Positions 53,106-60,026 of a stretch of DNA of 64,000 bases are shown here, piece by piece. Origin of the DNA: Fluviicola sp. (lineage in GTDB: Bacteria > Bacteroidota > Bacteroidia > Flavobacteriales_D > Crocinitomicaceae); NCBI RefSeq assembly GCF_029266855.1, contig NZ_JAQSWB010000002.1, forward strand, positions 608,106 to 672,105. The letters run 5' to 3'. How positions within the stretch are numbered: the stretch's first letter is position 1; each line of letters starts with the position of its first letter. A model generated the notes under the pieces. It did not search any database. It was not told the DNA's origin and was given only the letters and a program-made list of their open reading frames with translations. The translations under genes were made by a program, and so were the position numbers.

Positions 53106-53140
53106 CTTAGTGCTAAGCAGTTTGCCGCTGCTGCACTAAG
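53106..53140. repeat. Long hairpin, CTTAGTGC ... GCACTAAG
   Basis: CTTAGTGC (53106-53113) and GCACTAAG (53133-53140) pair perfectly, with an inner AGCAG/CTGCT stem, giving 13 bp around TTTGCCG. The second hairpin GATAGC-TGAC-GCTATC follows at 53146-53161. They lie in the short spacer between two minus-strand genes. Confidence 0.85.
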
Positions 53141-53156
53141 TATTCGATAGCTGACG

Positions 53157-53528
53157 CTATCTCTTATTTCCGTACAAATTATCATTTTCTGCCAGCCTGA
53201 ACAGAACGATTTCTTTGATCAGTTTTATAGGAAGAGGCTCGTTTAAAGGAAATTGAACGGAACCTTTTCCTTGCTTGTATTTGGAAAGTTCTTTTTCGAA
53301 TGCTTTGTGACCGGTTGGAGTAGCATAAAACCCGACGTGTGATTTGTATCCAGCAAAATAAACCAGCGGCTTCCCGTTCACTTTATATGCTGGCATCCCG
53401 TACGAAATCGATTCTACAGCTTCCGGTGCGGTTTCCCGAATCAATTTCCGGATTGCAATTAATCGCTCCCGGGTTTCTCCTTCAAACTCCTGGATGTATT
53501 CGTCTACGGTTGTGAACGTTGTTTTCAT
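53157..53528 (-). CDS. DUF1801 protein (YdhG-like)
   Basis: A 123-residue DUF1801/YdhG-type protein: VDEYIQEFEGETRERLIAIRKLI, then ISYGMPAYKVNGKPLVYFAGYKSHVGFYATP and a conserved KGSVQFPLNEPLPIKLI. These small soluble proteins with an SH3/helix-like fold have no known reaction; the conserved GMPAY and FYATP patches suggest a ligand site. It stands in a cluster of unrelated minus-strand genes. Confidence 0.85.
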   Translation of the reverse strand: MKTTFTTVDEYIQEFEGETRERLIAIRKLIRETAPEAVESISYGMPAYKVNGKPLVYFAGYKSHVGFYATPTGHKAFEKELSKYKQGKGSVQFPLNEPLPIKLIKEIVLFRLAENDNLYGNKR

Positions 53529-53533
53529 ATTTT

Positions 53534-53618
53534 TGAGACTAAAGACGTTAGATATAAGACTATAGACAGATCAAGTCTTTGGTCTTGAGTCTTACGTCTA
53601 TGAGTCTTCTAAAAGTAA
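53534..53618. repeat. Imperfect AGACT/AGTCT direct and inverted repeats
   Basis: GAGACTAAAGAC, TAAGACTATAGACAG, AAGTCTTTGGTCTTGAGTCTT and CGTCTATGAGTCTTCT form a dense cluster of GTCT and AGAC words in about 85 bases. The two halves are roughly inverted, so the transcript could form a long stem. Confidence 0.6.
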
Positions 53619-53632
53619 ATATAACTCAAAAA

Positions 53633-53920
53633 TTAAATTTTGAAAACAAGCCCTTGCTCAGATAAGAGTTTTCTTAGGATTGGAAGAGAAGTTTTACCGA
53701 TTCCGTGAAACTGCAGGATTTCTTTTTCCGTGTACCGGGAAAGTTCTTCCAATGTTGTAATGTGATTATTTTCCATTGCTCTTCGTGCAGGAGCAGAAAG
53801 ATCGGAAAAAATACCCGCCCCAGATTTTCGCTCTTCTTCGCAAACCGGGCAAGTAGGACAATCACTGCTTTTGAAATAATGATGACCTTTTTTACAAATT
53901 CTCTTTGTTTTTTGTGACAT
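53633..53920 (-). CDS. Small zinc-ribbon plus RNAP alpha-CTD-like HhH protein
   Basis: A 95-residue protein. The N-terminal part has CKKGHHYFKSSDCPTCPVC, a probable zinc-binding ribbon with Cys9, His and CPTCPVC. Residues about 40-93 read FSDLSAPARRAMENNHITTLEELSRYTEKEILQFHGIGKTSLPILRKLL, the helix-hairpin-helix core of the RNA polymerase alpha C-terminal domain (GIGKTSLPILR). Such HhH proteins bind DNA, which suggests a small regulator. It overlaps the HPP gene by 29 bases. Confidence 0.75.
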   Translation of the reverse strand: MSQKTKRICKKGHHYFKSSDCPTCPVCEEERKSGAGIFSDLSAPARRAMENNHITTLEELSRYTEKEILQFHGIGKTSLPILRKLLSEQGLVFKI

Positions 53921-54515
53921 CTCTTAAGCGTATTCTTTTTGGTTTGATGTATTTCGTCAATCTGCTATTGGTCGGATATTTCCTGTTTTTTGTCAGGTTA
54001 TTGGCCACAATCGCAACAAGGAGAAGAATCAGCACACCTGATAACACCGGAGATAAAACATACATGAATCCCAGGTCTTTGATCTTGGGAGTTCCGATGA
54101 CTGCAATCAGGGCAGTTGCGCCGCCGGGAGGATGAAGTGTTTTCGTCATTTGCATGGCAACGATTGAAAGACTAACTGCAAGAGGTGCAGAGATCCAAAT
54201 GGGATCGGGAATGAGTTTGTACACACATACACCTATGAAGGCCGAAATAAGGTGTCCTCCAACCAGGTTGCGCGGTTGAGCCAGCGGACTTTGAATTGCT
54301 CCGTAGATCAATACACTGCTTGCTCCGAATGAGCCGATCAGGAAAATGTTTTCTAATTTGTCGAGTGATTGTGCCTGGGTTAGAGCAATCAAACCAATTC
54401 CAAAAAAAGAGCCGATGAATGTCCAGAGGTGTTCTTTTGCATCGACCAGTGTTTCTTTGTATAAAACATAGCGTGCTTTTCGGATGGATGTATTTCCTTT
54501 TTTCTTGTTGCTCAT
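53892..54515 (-). CDS. HPP-family membrane protein
   Basis: A 207-residue membrane protein with the HPP motif TKTLHPPGGATALIAVIG and four to five membrane helices (LWTFIGSFFGIGLIALTQ, IFLIGSFGASSVLIYGAI, SAPLAVSLSIVAM, YVLSPVLSGVLILLLVAIV). Family members have been linked to nitrite transport into plastids, and bacterial ones are poorly known. The last 29 bases overlap the zinc-ribbon/HhH gene. Confidence 0.9.
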   Translation of the reverse strand: MSNKKKGNTSIRKARYVLYKETLVDAKEHLWTFIGSFFGIGLIALTQAQSLDKLENIFLIGSFGASSVLIYGAIQSPLAQPRNLVGGHLISAFIGVCVYKLIPDPIWISAPLAVSLSIVAMQMTKTLHPPGGATALIAVIGTPKIKDLGFMYVLSPVLSGVLILLLVAIVANNLTKNRKYPTNSRLTKYIKPKRIRLRDVTKNKENL

Positions 54516-54576
54516 GCGGATTCTTGGTTTACAAATTTAAGCACACTTTGATGAAATCTAAATCTTCTTTCTCAAA

Positions 54577-55047
54577 TCAGGCATCTTTTGCCGAACATGT
54601 TGGCTCGTGGGTTACAGGAAAATTACACGAATTGGCAATGAAACACTGTTTATTGGCTTCGTGGTGTAAACTGTTTGCCAGTTCAGTTTGAGTTGGATCG
54701 GTAATTACCACTTTCGGGCGAAGTACCACGGAAGTAAAACGACCACCATTGGGGTCTTGAATCATTTTTCCAATCGGCTGGTCTTCATACTCAATGACCC
54801 TGATTCCGGCATCCGCACACAAATGAAAATACCAAAGCATATGACAACTGGAAAGGGATGCCAAGAAGAAGTCTTCCGGATTGTGTTTTGTTTTGTCACC
54901 ACGAAATGGTACATCCGCTGAGCATAATAGATCGGGTTTATTCGGAATTTGAAGGGTAAATTCTCTCCCGTATGCTGCGTAATCTGAGGTTCCGCTTCCT
55001 TTATTCCCGGTCCAGGAAATGGTGGCTTCGTAAGTATGTTCTTTCAT
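54577..55047 (-). CDS. OsmC-family protein
   Basis: A 156-residue OsmC/Ohr-like protein with the redox cysteine pair: C68 in ASLSSCHMLWYFHLCADAG and a second in ANSCNFPVTHE. EYEDQPIGKM and the KHNPEDFFLASLSSC region are family blocks. OsmC proteins reduce organic hydroperoxides, which would fit an oxidative-stress role. It follows a SAM-methyltransferase gene by 28 bases on the same strand. Confidence 0.9.
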   Translation of the reverse strand: MKEHTYEATISWTGNKGSGTSDYAAYGREFTLQIPNKPDLLCSADVPFRGDKTKHNPEDFFLASLSSCHMLWYFHLCADAGIRVIEYEDQPIGKMIQDPNGGRFTSVVLRPKVVITDPTQTELANSLHHEANKQCFIANSCNFPVTHEPTCSAKDA

Positions 55048-55075
55048 AATTTGCGAATGAATGTTGTTGAACGGA

Positions 55076-55735
55076 TTATTTGGAGTTTTCGAGAACCAAT
55101 GTAGAAAATTGTCTTTCCACGGATTCTCCTGTTTTGGTGAGTACTACTTCTTTTTGATCATCTTCATGCTTCAACTTAAAGGGGCTGCGCTCCACTATTT
55201 TCATTGCTTCATCCGGGTTGTATAAGGTGAAACCAAATGGAGTGAAGGGAAGAGTTTCCATAAAACTGCGGTGTGCAAATGTAAGTGAGAACTGGCCTCC
55301 GGGTTTGAGAACACGCGACAGTTCTGTAAGTAATGCCAGCGGATCTTCCCAGAAATAGATGGTATTAACGGTGAATAATTTGTCGAAGTGATTATCCGCG
55401 AAAGGGATTTGTTTTCCGTCATACAATACGAAATACGCCTTTTGGGCATTAACGAGGTTTTTGTTCAACTGCTGTCCTTCCTGGTTCATTAGTGTTGAAA
55501 TCTCTAAACCGGTATAATGGATATTCCCGCATTGAGAAAAAAGAAATTCCAGGTGACCGGCGTTTCCATGGCCCAGCTCCAAAACAGAATCTCCCGGAGT
55601 CAGGTTCAAATTCGAGATTGCATTTTTTGTCATCCCGATATTCGTTTCATTCATCATCTGTGCAATTTCATTGCCTTTTTCTCCCGATGGATGGCTTAAT
55701 TGGGAGGCAAGTTCTGTTAATTGTTCTTTCTCCAT
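55076..55735 (-). CDS. SAM-dependent methyltransferase
   Basis: A 219-residue class I methyltransferase: motif I VLELGHGNAGHLEFLFSQ, AYFVLYDGKQIPFADNHFDKLFTVNTIYFWEDP (motifs III-IV) and LSRVLKPGGQFSLTFAHR (motif V). The UbiE/Methyltransf_11 branch fits, but the substrate is unknown. A heptamer array lies 28 bases upstream of the ATG, in the divergent region with the marC gene. Confidence 0.85.
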   Translation of the reverse strand: MEKEQLTELASQLSHPSGEKGNEIAQMMNETNIGMTKNAISNLNLTPGDSVLELGHGNAGHLEFLFSQCGNIHYTGLEISTLMNQEGQQLNKNLVNAQKAYFVLYDGKQIPFADNHFDKLFTVNTIYFWEDPLALLTELSRVLKPGGQFSLTFAHRSFMETLPFTPFGFTLYNPDEAMKIVERSPFKLKHEDDQKEVVLTKTGESVERQFSTLVLENSK

Positions 55736-55762
55736 TTCTTGTTTTTTACGAAGATAATCATA

Positions 55763-55803
55763 GAATTACGAATTACGAATTACGAATTACGAATTACGAA
55801 TTA
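55763..55803. repeat. Heptanucleotide tandem array, GAATTAC x 5 plus partial
   Basis: Five perfect copies of GAATTAC and a partial sixth. GAATTAC is the reverse complement of the GTAATTC phase of the ATTCGTA array at 27461, so the array is in the opposite orientation. It lies between a divergent methyltransferase gene (28 bases) and the marC gene (97 bases). Confidence 0.95.
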
Positions 55804-55899
55804 GAAAGTTTAAATTAGAATAGAATTAGGAATCGTAATTAAGAATTAACATTCACCTAACGTGTAAACCCCGAAATATGGGGAATTTTGCAGCAAAAA

Positions 55900-56529
55900 A
55901 TGGAATTATTTATCAGTGTCTTTGCAGCTTTATTCTCAGTTTTGAACCCTTTGGGAACAGTTCCCGTTTTTGTTGGATTGACTAAGGATGATACGAAGCA
56001 TAACCGCGACAAAACATCCTTCTGGACTTCTGTCAATGTATGCATCATCCTTTTGATTTCTTTTTTTGCCGGTAAGTATGTTTTGAATTTCTTCGGAATC
56101 AGTATTACATCCTTGCGTGTGGCCGGAGGATTGATTATCGCGACATCCGGCTTTGCTTTGCTTACAGGATCTTTTACCAAACACAAGGGGATGAAAAAGG
56201 CAAGTGTTCAGGCTGATTTGGAAACAAGGTCAGAGGTTTCACTGACACCTTTGGCAATTCCAATGCTGGCTGGGCCCGGATCGATATCGCTTTTAATTAC
56301 CTACAATCAATCGTTTAATAATCAGGAGCAGCATTTGTTATCTGTTTGTGCAATTATTGCGGTTTGCCTGGTGATCTATTTAATTTTGAGAACATCCCAT
56401 TTTATTGTGAAAGCATTAGGAGCTTCGGGGATCAATGCCATTTCGCGAATCATCGGATTTATAGTCATCGCAATAGGAGTGGAGTACGTTTCGTCTGCAG
56501 TGCAGGAGATCTTAAAAATTAAAAATTAG
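55900..56529 (+). CDS. MarC-family membrane protein
   Basis: A 209-residue MarC (UPF0056) integral membrane protein with six helices. Characteristic blocks are FSVLNPLGTVPVFVGLT, FFGISITSLRVAGGLIIATSGFALLTG, TPLAIPMLAGPGSISLLI and the late INAISRIIGFIVIAIGVEYV. The physiological function of the family is unknown. ATG 55900 is used; an in-frame TTG lies four codons upstream. Confidence 0.93.
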   Translation: MELFISVFAALFSVLNPLGTVPVFVGLTKDDTKHNRDKTSFWTSVNVCIILLISFFAGKYVLNFFGISITSLRVAGGLIIATSGFALLTGSFTKHKGMKKASVQADLETRSEVSLTPLAIPMLAGPGSISLLITYNQSFNNQEQHLLSVCAIIAVCLVIYLILRTSHFIVKALGASGINAISRIIGFIVIAIGVEYVSSAVQEILKIKN

Positions 56530-56530
56530 A

Positions 56531-56597
56531 AATGCAAAATTCAAAAGTAGACTGAGTAATTGAGGAGATTACTTTTTGCATTCTTAATTTTGCATTT
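56531..56597. repeat. Inverted repeat in a convergent gene spacer
   Basis: AATGCAAAA (56531-56539) pairs with TTTTGCATT (56574-56582), enclosing AGTAAT/ATTACT (56555-56560 with 56568-56573). A further AATTTTGCATTT (56586-56597) can compete for the left arm. It may serve as a two-way terminator between marC and the HisKA_2 kinase gene. Confidence 0.65.
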
Positions 56598-56606
56598 TGA
56601 ATTTGT

Positions 56607-57836
56607 TTACTGGTCCTCTTGCGGACTGAAAGTAATGTCAAAAATTGTTTCCGGATAAGTTTTCAATTCCATGGTTCCCTCCAGCTGGTCTGTCAATGAT
56701 TCGATGAGGTCTAATCCGAAGGATCCCTGTCTTGAAGGAGCTTTCCAGGTACCGCTGTCCCGGTAGATCAATTTGCATTTTTTGCCCTGGTGATGCATAA
56801 ATGAAATGGAAATGAGGCAGTTTTCGTAATCGTCAAATGCATATTTCAGTGAATTGGAAATTAATTCGTTAAGGATTAGGGCGATTGGCACTACGGAACG
56901 CAGACCGATGGAATCAATATCACATTCTATTTTCAGGCTTACCGGGTATCCGGATTGATATGAGGAAACCAGGTCGGAGGATAGGTCATGCAGATATTCC
57001 CGTAAATGCAGAGTGGAAAGATGATCACTCTGATACATTTTTTCATGGATCATCGACATGGCAATCACGCGGTGTGTGGCATCCTTAAACTTGGCAATTG
57101 CTTCGGGATTCTCCAATTCCCTGGATTGCAGACGCAATAAACTCGTGATGATCTGAAGGTTGTTTTTCACCCTGTGATGAATTTCTTTCAGCATCACTGT
57201 TTTTTCTTCGTTCTGTTTCGAGATGATGTTGTATTGTACCTGAAGTACGTCCTGAGCTTCGTTCAGTTTCTTTCTTCCTACCTCATTAGTTCGAATGTTT
57301 TCCCATCCCAGGTATCCGATAATTGAAAAACACAAAAGGCAGTTTATAACGGTAGCTACTAGTTGTTCATGCGTCAGGTTTCGCATAATTTCCATTTGCT
57401 GATCCAGGAAATAATAGAAATAAATTGACTGGGCGGTTGCGTGAAATAAGGTAAATAACAATCCCCATCTGGCGCCTAAAACAATAAATGCCAGGAGAAT
57501 ATTTATGACCATCCAAAAACCATTCATAAAATGCGGCTGGTTTTGAACAAGGAACAGGCTGATAACGCAGCAGAATGCACCTATGATGCTGAAAATAATG
57601 GTGGGTAAACGAAATTTTCCCGTTTTGAAAATATAAATAGTGGTTACCAAAACAGTAAAGAATGATAACAATGTGATAAAGGCAGTGGTTGTGCTGGAAT
57701 AAATAAATAAAACAATGCTTAGTATTCCGATAACAATGCTCAAAAATAAAGACAGGCGGTATGCCAACATAAGTTTGGTCTCATCTTCGAAATTTGTTTC
57801 ATTAAAGAACCTCGGAAAGAAAATTCGCTTAAGCAT
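56607..57836 (-). CDS. Membrane sensor histidine kinase, HisKA_2 type
   Basis: A 409-residue sensor kinase. Five to six membrane segments fill residues 25-180 with only short loops, so the sensor is membrane-embedded. The dimerisation/phosphotransfer region is EIHHRVKNNLQIITSLLRLQ with the likely phosphoacceptor at H220/H221, and the HATPase follows with ALILNELISNSLKYAFDD and GSFGLDLIESLT. No response regulator is adjacent, so the partner is elsewhere. Confidence 0.88.
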   Translation of the reverse strand: MLKRIFFPRFFNETNFEDETKLMLAYRLSLFLSIVIGILSIVLFIYSSTTTAFITLLSFFTVLVTTIYIFKTGKFRLPTIIFSIIGAFCCVISLFLVQNQPHFMNGFWMVINILLAFIVLGARWGLLFTLFHATAQSIYFYYFLDQQMEIMRNLTHEQLVATVINCLLCFSIIGYLGWENIRTNEVGRKKLNEAQDVLQVQYNIISKQNEEKTVMLKEIHHRVKNNLQIITSLLRLQSRELENPEAIAKFKDATHRVIAMSMIHEKMYQSDHLSTLHLREYLHDLSSDLVSSYQSGYPVSLKIECDIDSIGLRSVVPIALILNELISNSLKYAFDDYENCLISISFMHHQGKKCKLIYRDSGTWKAPSRQGSFGLDLIESLTDQLEGTMELKTYPETIFDITFSPQEDQ

Positions 57837-57936
57837 AGACTAGTTTTGGTAAGTGAAGATACTGAATCTTTGATTTCCTGATTCGATTATGTAATGAATT
57901 ATTAGAAATCAGCAGAGAATCTCAGTTAAGGGCATT

Positions 57937-57974
57937 AAAAAACCCTGATTCCGTATTTACGGGACCAGGGTTTT
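57937..57974 (-). terminator. Terminator of the alpha-oxoamine synthase gene
   Basis: AAAACCCTG (57939-57947) pairs with CAGGGTTTT (57966-57974) over 9 bp with an inner CCGT/ACGG stem. On the minus strand the stem ends in a U run (TTAAAAAA complement). Confidence 0.85.
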
Positions 57975-58005
57975 AATTCTTTATTTCGTAAGTAAGAGTT
58001 GTTTC

Positions 58006-59292
58006 CTACTTTTTTCTGTCTACTTCAACAGTTGCTAATTCATCGGCTTGGTAAGCACCCGAATCTAACTTGTCTTTCAGTGTCTTGAATGTTTCAATCG
58101 TGTAGGATACATCTTCCAAAGTGTGTGCAGCAGTTGGAATAATACGCAACATGATCACATCTTTAGGAACTACCGGATAAATAACGATCGAACAGAAAAT
58201 ATTGTAGTTCTCACGTAAATCAAATGTCAGATTCGTTGCTTCTGCAAGGCTTCCCTTCATGAAAACCGGAGTTACCGGAGAGTTTGTTGCACCGATATCA
58301 AATCCTGCATTCTTAAATCCAGTTTGAAGCGCGTCTGCGATCTCCCATAATTTGTTTTTCAATTCAGGACGTGTGCGCAACAATTCCAAACGCTTGCGAG
58401 CCCCGATCGTGATTGTGATCGGCAATGCTTTTGCAAACATCTGGGAACGCATGTTGTAACGGAAGAACTCAACGATCGATTCTTTTGCACAAATAAATCC
58501 TCCGATTGAAGACATGGATTTAGCAAAAGTTCCGAATAATACGTCGATTTCATTTTGAACTCCCTGAGCTTCACCTGCACCCTGGCCGGTTTCACCAAGT
58601 GTACCGAATCCATGTGCATCATCAACGAATAAACGGAAGTCGTATTTTCCGGATTTACGGAATTCAACAATTTCTTTTAATTTTCCCTGGTCACCTGCCA
58701 TTCCGAAAACTCCTTCAGTGATAACCAAAATACCACCACCGGTTGTTTCAGCAAGACGGGTAGCATTTCTCATTTGCTTATCAAAGCTTTCCATATCGTT
58801 GTGCTGGAATACGAAACGTTTACCTGTGTGCAAACGCATACCATCCAAAATACAAGCATGTGCTTCCGAATCATAAACAATGATATCGCTGCGGTCAACC
58901 AAACAGTCGATTGCAGAAACCATTCCCTGATATCCAAAGTTTAAAAGAATGCAATCTTCCATTCCCATGAATTCAGCTAACTCATTTTCCAGTTTTTCAT
59001 GCTCACTTGTTTGACCGGTCATCATACGAGCTCCCATAGGATAAGCCAAACCGTATTGTGCTGCTGCCTGTGCGTCAGCTTCACGAACTTCCGGATGATT
59101 AGCCAAACCTAAGTAGTTGTTTAAAGACCAAACCAAACACTCTTTCCCGCGGAAAATCATTTTGTTACCTAACTCACCCTCTAACTTTGGAAAGGTGAAA
59201 TAACCATGAACTCCTTTGGAATACTGCCCGATAGGTCCACGATTACGTTCAATTTTATCAAAAATATCTGCCATACTTTGTTCATTTTCCAT
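58006..59292 (-). CDS. PLP-dependent alpha-oxoamine synthase (SPT/KBL/capnine-synthase type)
   Basis: A 428-residue fold-type I PLP enzyme condensing an amino acid with an acyl-CoA/ACP. PLP Lys is K258 (GTFAKSMSS), with D224 and H227 of VDDAHGFG, and S/T of GARMMTGQTSEHEKLE (89 onward). It could be serine palmitoyltransferase, cysteate acyltransferase for capnine-type sulfonolipids, or KBL/AONS; sequence alone does not decide, but sphingolipid or sulfonolipid synthesis is common in gliding Bacteroidota. ATG 59292 (MENEQSM) or ATG 59274 (MADIF) may be the true start. Confidence 0.85.
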   Translation of the reverse strand: MENEQSMADIFDKIERNRGPIGQYSKGVHGYFTFPKLEGELGNKMIFRGKECLVWSLNNYLGLANHPEVREADAQAAAQYGLAYPMGARMMTGQTSEHEKLENELAEFMGMEDCILLNFGYQGMVSAIDCLVDRSDIIVYDSEAHACILDGMRLHTGKRFVFQHNDMESFDKQMRNATRLAETTGGGILVITEGVFGMAGDQGKLKEIVEFRKSGKYDFRLFVDDAHGFGTLGETGQGAGEAQGVQNEIDVLFGTFAKSMSSIGGFICAKESIVEFFRYNMRSQMFAKALPITITIGARKRLELLRTRPELKNKLWEIADALQTGFKNAGFDIGATNSPVTPVFMKGSLAEATNLTFDLRENYNIFCSIVIYPVVPKDVIMLRIIPTAAHTLEDVSYTIETFKTLKDKLDSGAYQADELATVEVDRKK

Positions 59293-59314
59293 TAACCGAT
59301 TTTGTACCGGTTAA
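59292..59314 (-). promoter_or_regulatory. Hairpin touching the start codon of the alpha-oxoamine synthase gene
   Basis: In the transcript TTAACCG pairs with CGGTTAA (7 bp around nine bases), and the last base is the second base of the AUG at 59292. If that start is used, the hairpin could limit initiation. Confidence 0.45.
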
Positions 59315-59326
59315 CAGTTGAGACTG

Positions 59327-59359
59327 CAAATTTAGCAGTATTCTAACTCATATTACCAA
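59327..59359 (-). promoter_or_regulatory. -33/-7 promoter for the alpha-oxoamine synthase gene
   Basis: On the minus strand TTG (59357-59359) and TAAATTTG (59327-59334) are 22 bases apart; TAAATTTG matches TAnnTTTG and is 34 bases upstream of the ATG. The leader between them contains the start-codon hairpin. Confidence 0.6.
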
Positions 59360-59469
59360 TTTGTAATGAAAATTAATTAACCAAGAAATGAACAGGGGTG
59401 GATTTACAGATAGAATTAAAAGGTTTTGGAGATAGTAGTGGCGAAAAATTTTCACCACTACTTATTATT

Positions 59470-60024
59470 TTAAAATGCTTCGTCTGTATCAACAAGATAA
59501 CGCTCCTTTATGATATTGCAGTGATGAATAACATGTCCCACAATGATCCAGCCAAGATTGCGCGGAGTGTTCGGACTATTATTTGCCGTACCGATCGAAT
59601 CCAGCATGGAACTGTTCATTCCTTTAAACAAGGAAATACTTGCTTTTCGAACATCGATGAATTCTGATCTCAAATCTTCCAATGTACGTTGTTCCGTGTT
59701 GTTGTGCTGACTGTACCAACCTTCGTCAAATCCATCGAGGGCAGTTTTGTCTTTGCGTGAAAAACGAAGAGCGCGGTATTGAAAAATACGCTCTGTTTCT
59801 ATGAAATGAAGAATAACGCCTTTTAACGTCCATTTGTCATCTGCATACTGGAAATCTGCTTTGGATTCAGGCAGACTTGCAATAAAATCAGCGGTGTCAT
59901 CCAAATCCTTTTCCAGTGCAAGCATCAGGTCTTCCTGCCCGATCGTTCTTTCAAAATAATACTTTGCATAAGCAGGAGCAAATTCCGGGTTGGGTCTTCC
60001 TATGAAAGGATTTTGATTGTTCAT
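59470..60024 (-). CDS. DinB-family protein
   Basis: A 184-residue DinB_2 four-helix protein. Conserved metal-ligand His residues are visible: HFIETERIFQYRALRF (the H-x-x-E/H... helix), YSQHNNTEQ and VGHVIHHCNIIKERYL, a good triad for a divalent metal. DinB-like enzymes act in thiol-dependent detoxification (bacillithiol transferases) in some bacteria. The next gene downstream of its start is an M28 peptidase on the same strand, two bases apart. Confidence 0.88.
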   Translation of the reverse strand: MNNQNPFIGRPNPEFAPAYAKYYFERTIGQEDLMLALEKDLDDTADFIASLPESKADFQYADDKWTLKGVILHFIETERIFQYRALRFSRKDKTALDGFDEGWYSQHNNTEQRTLEDLRSEFIDVRKASISLFKGMNSSMLDSIGTANNSPNTPRNLGWIIVGHVIHHCNIIKERYLVDTDEAF

Positions 60025-60026
60025 AA

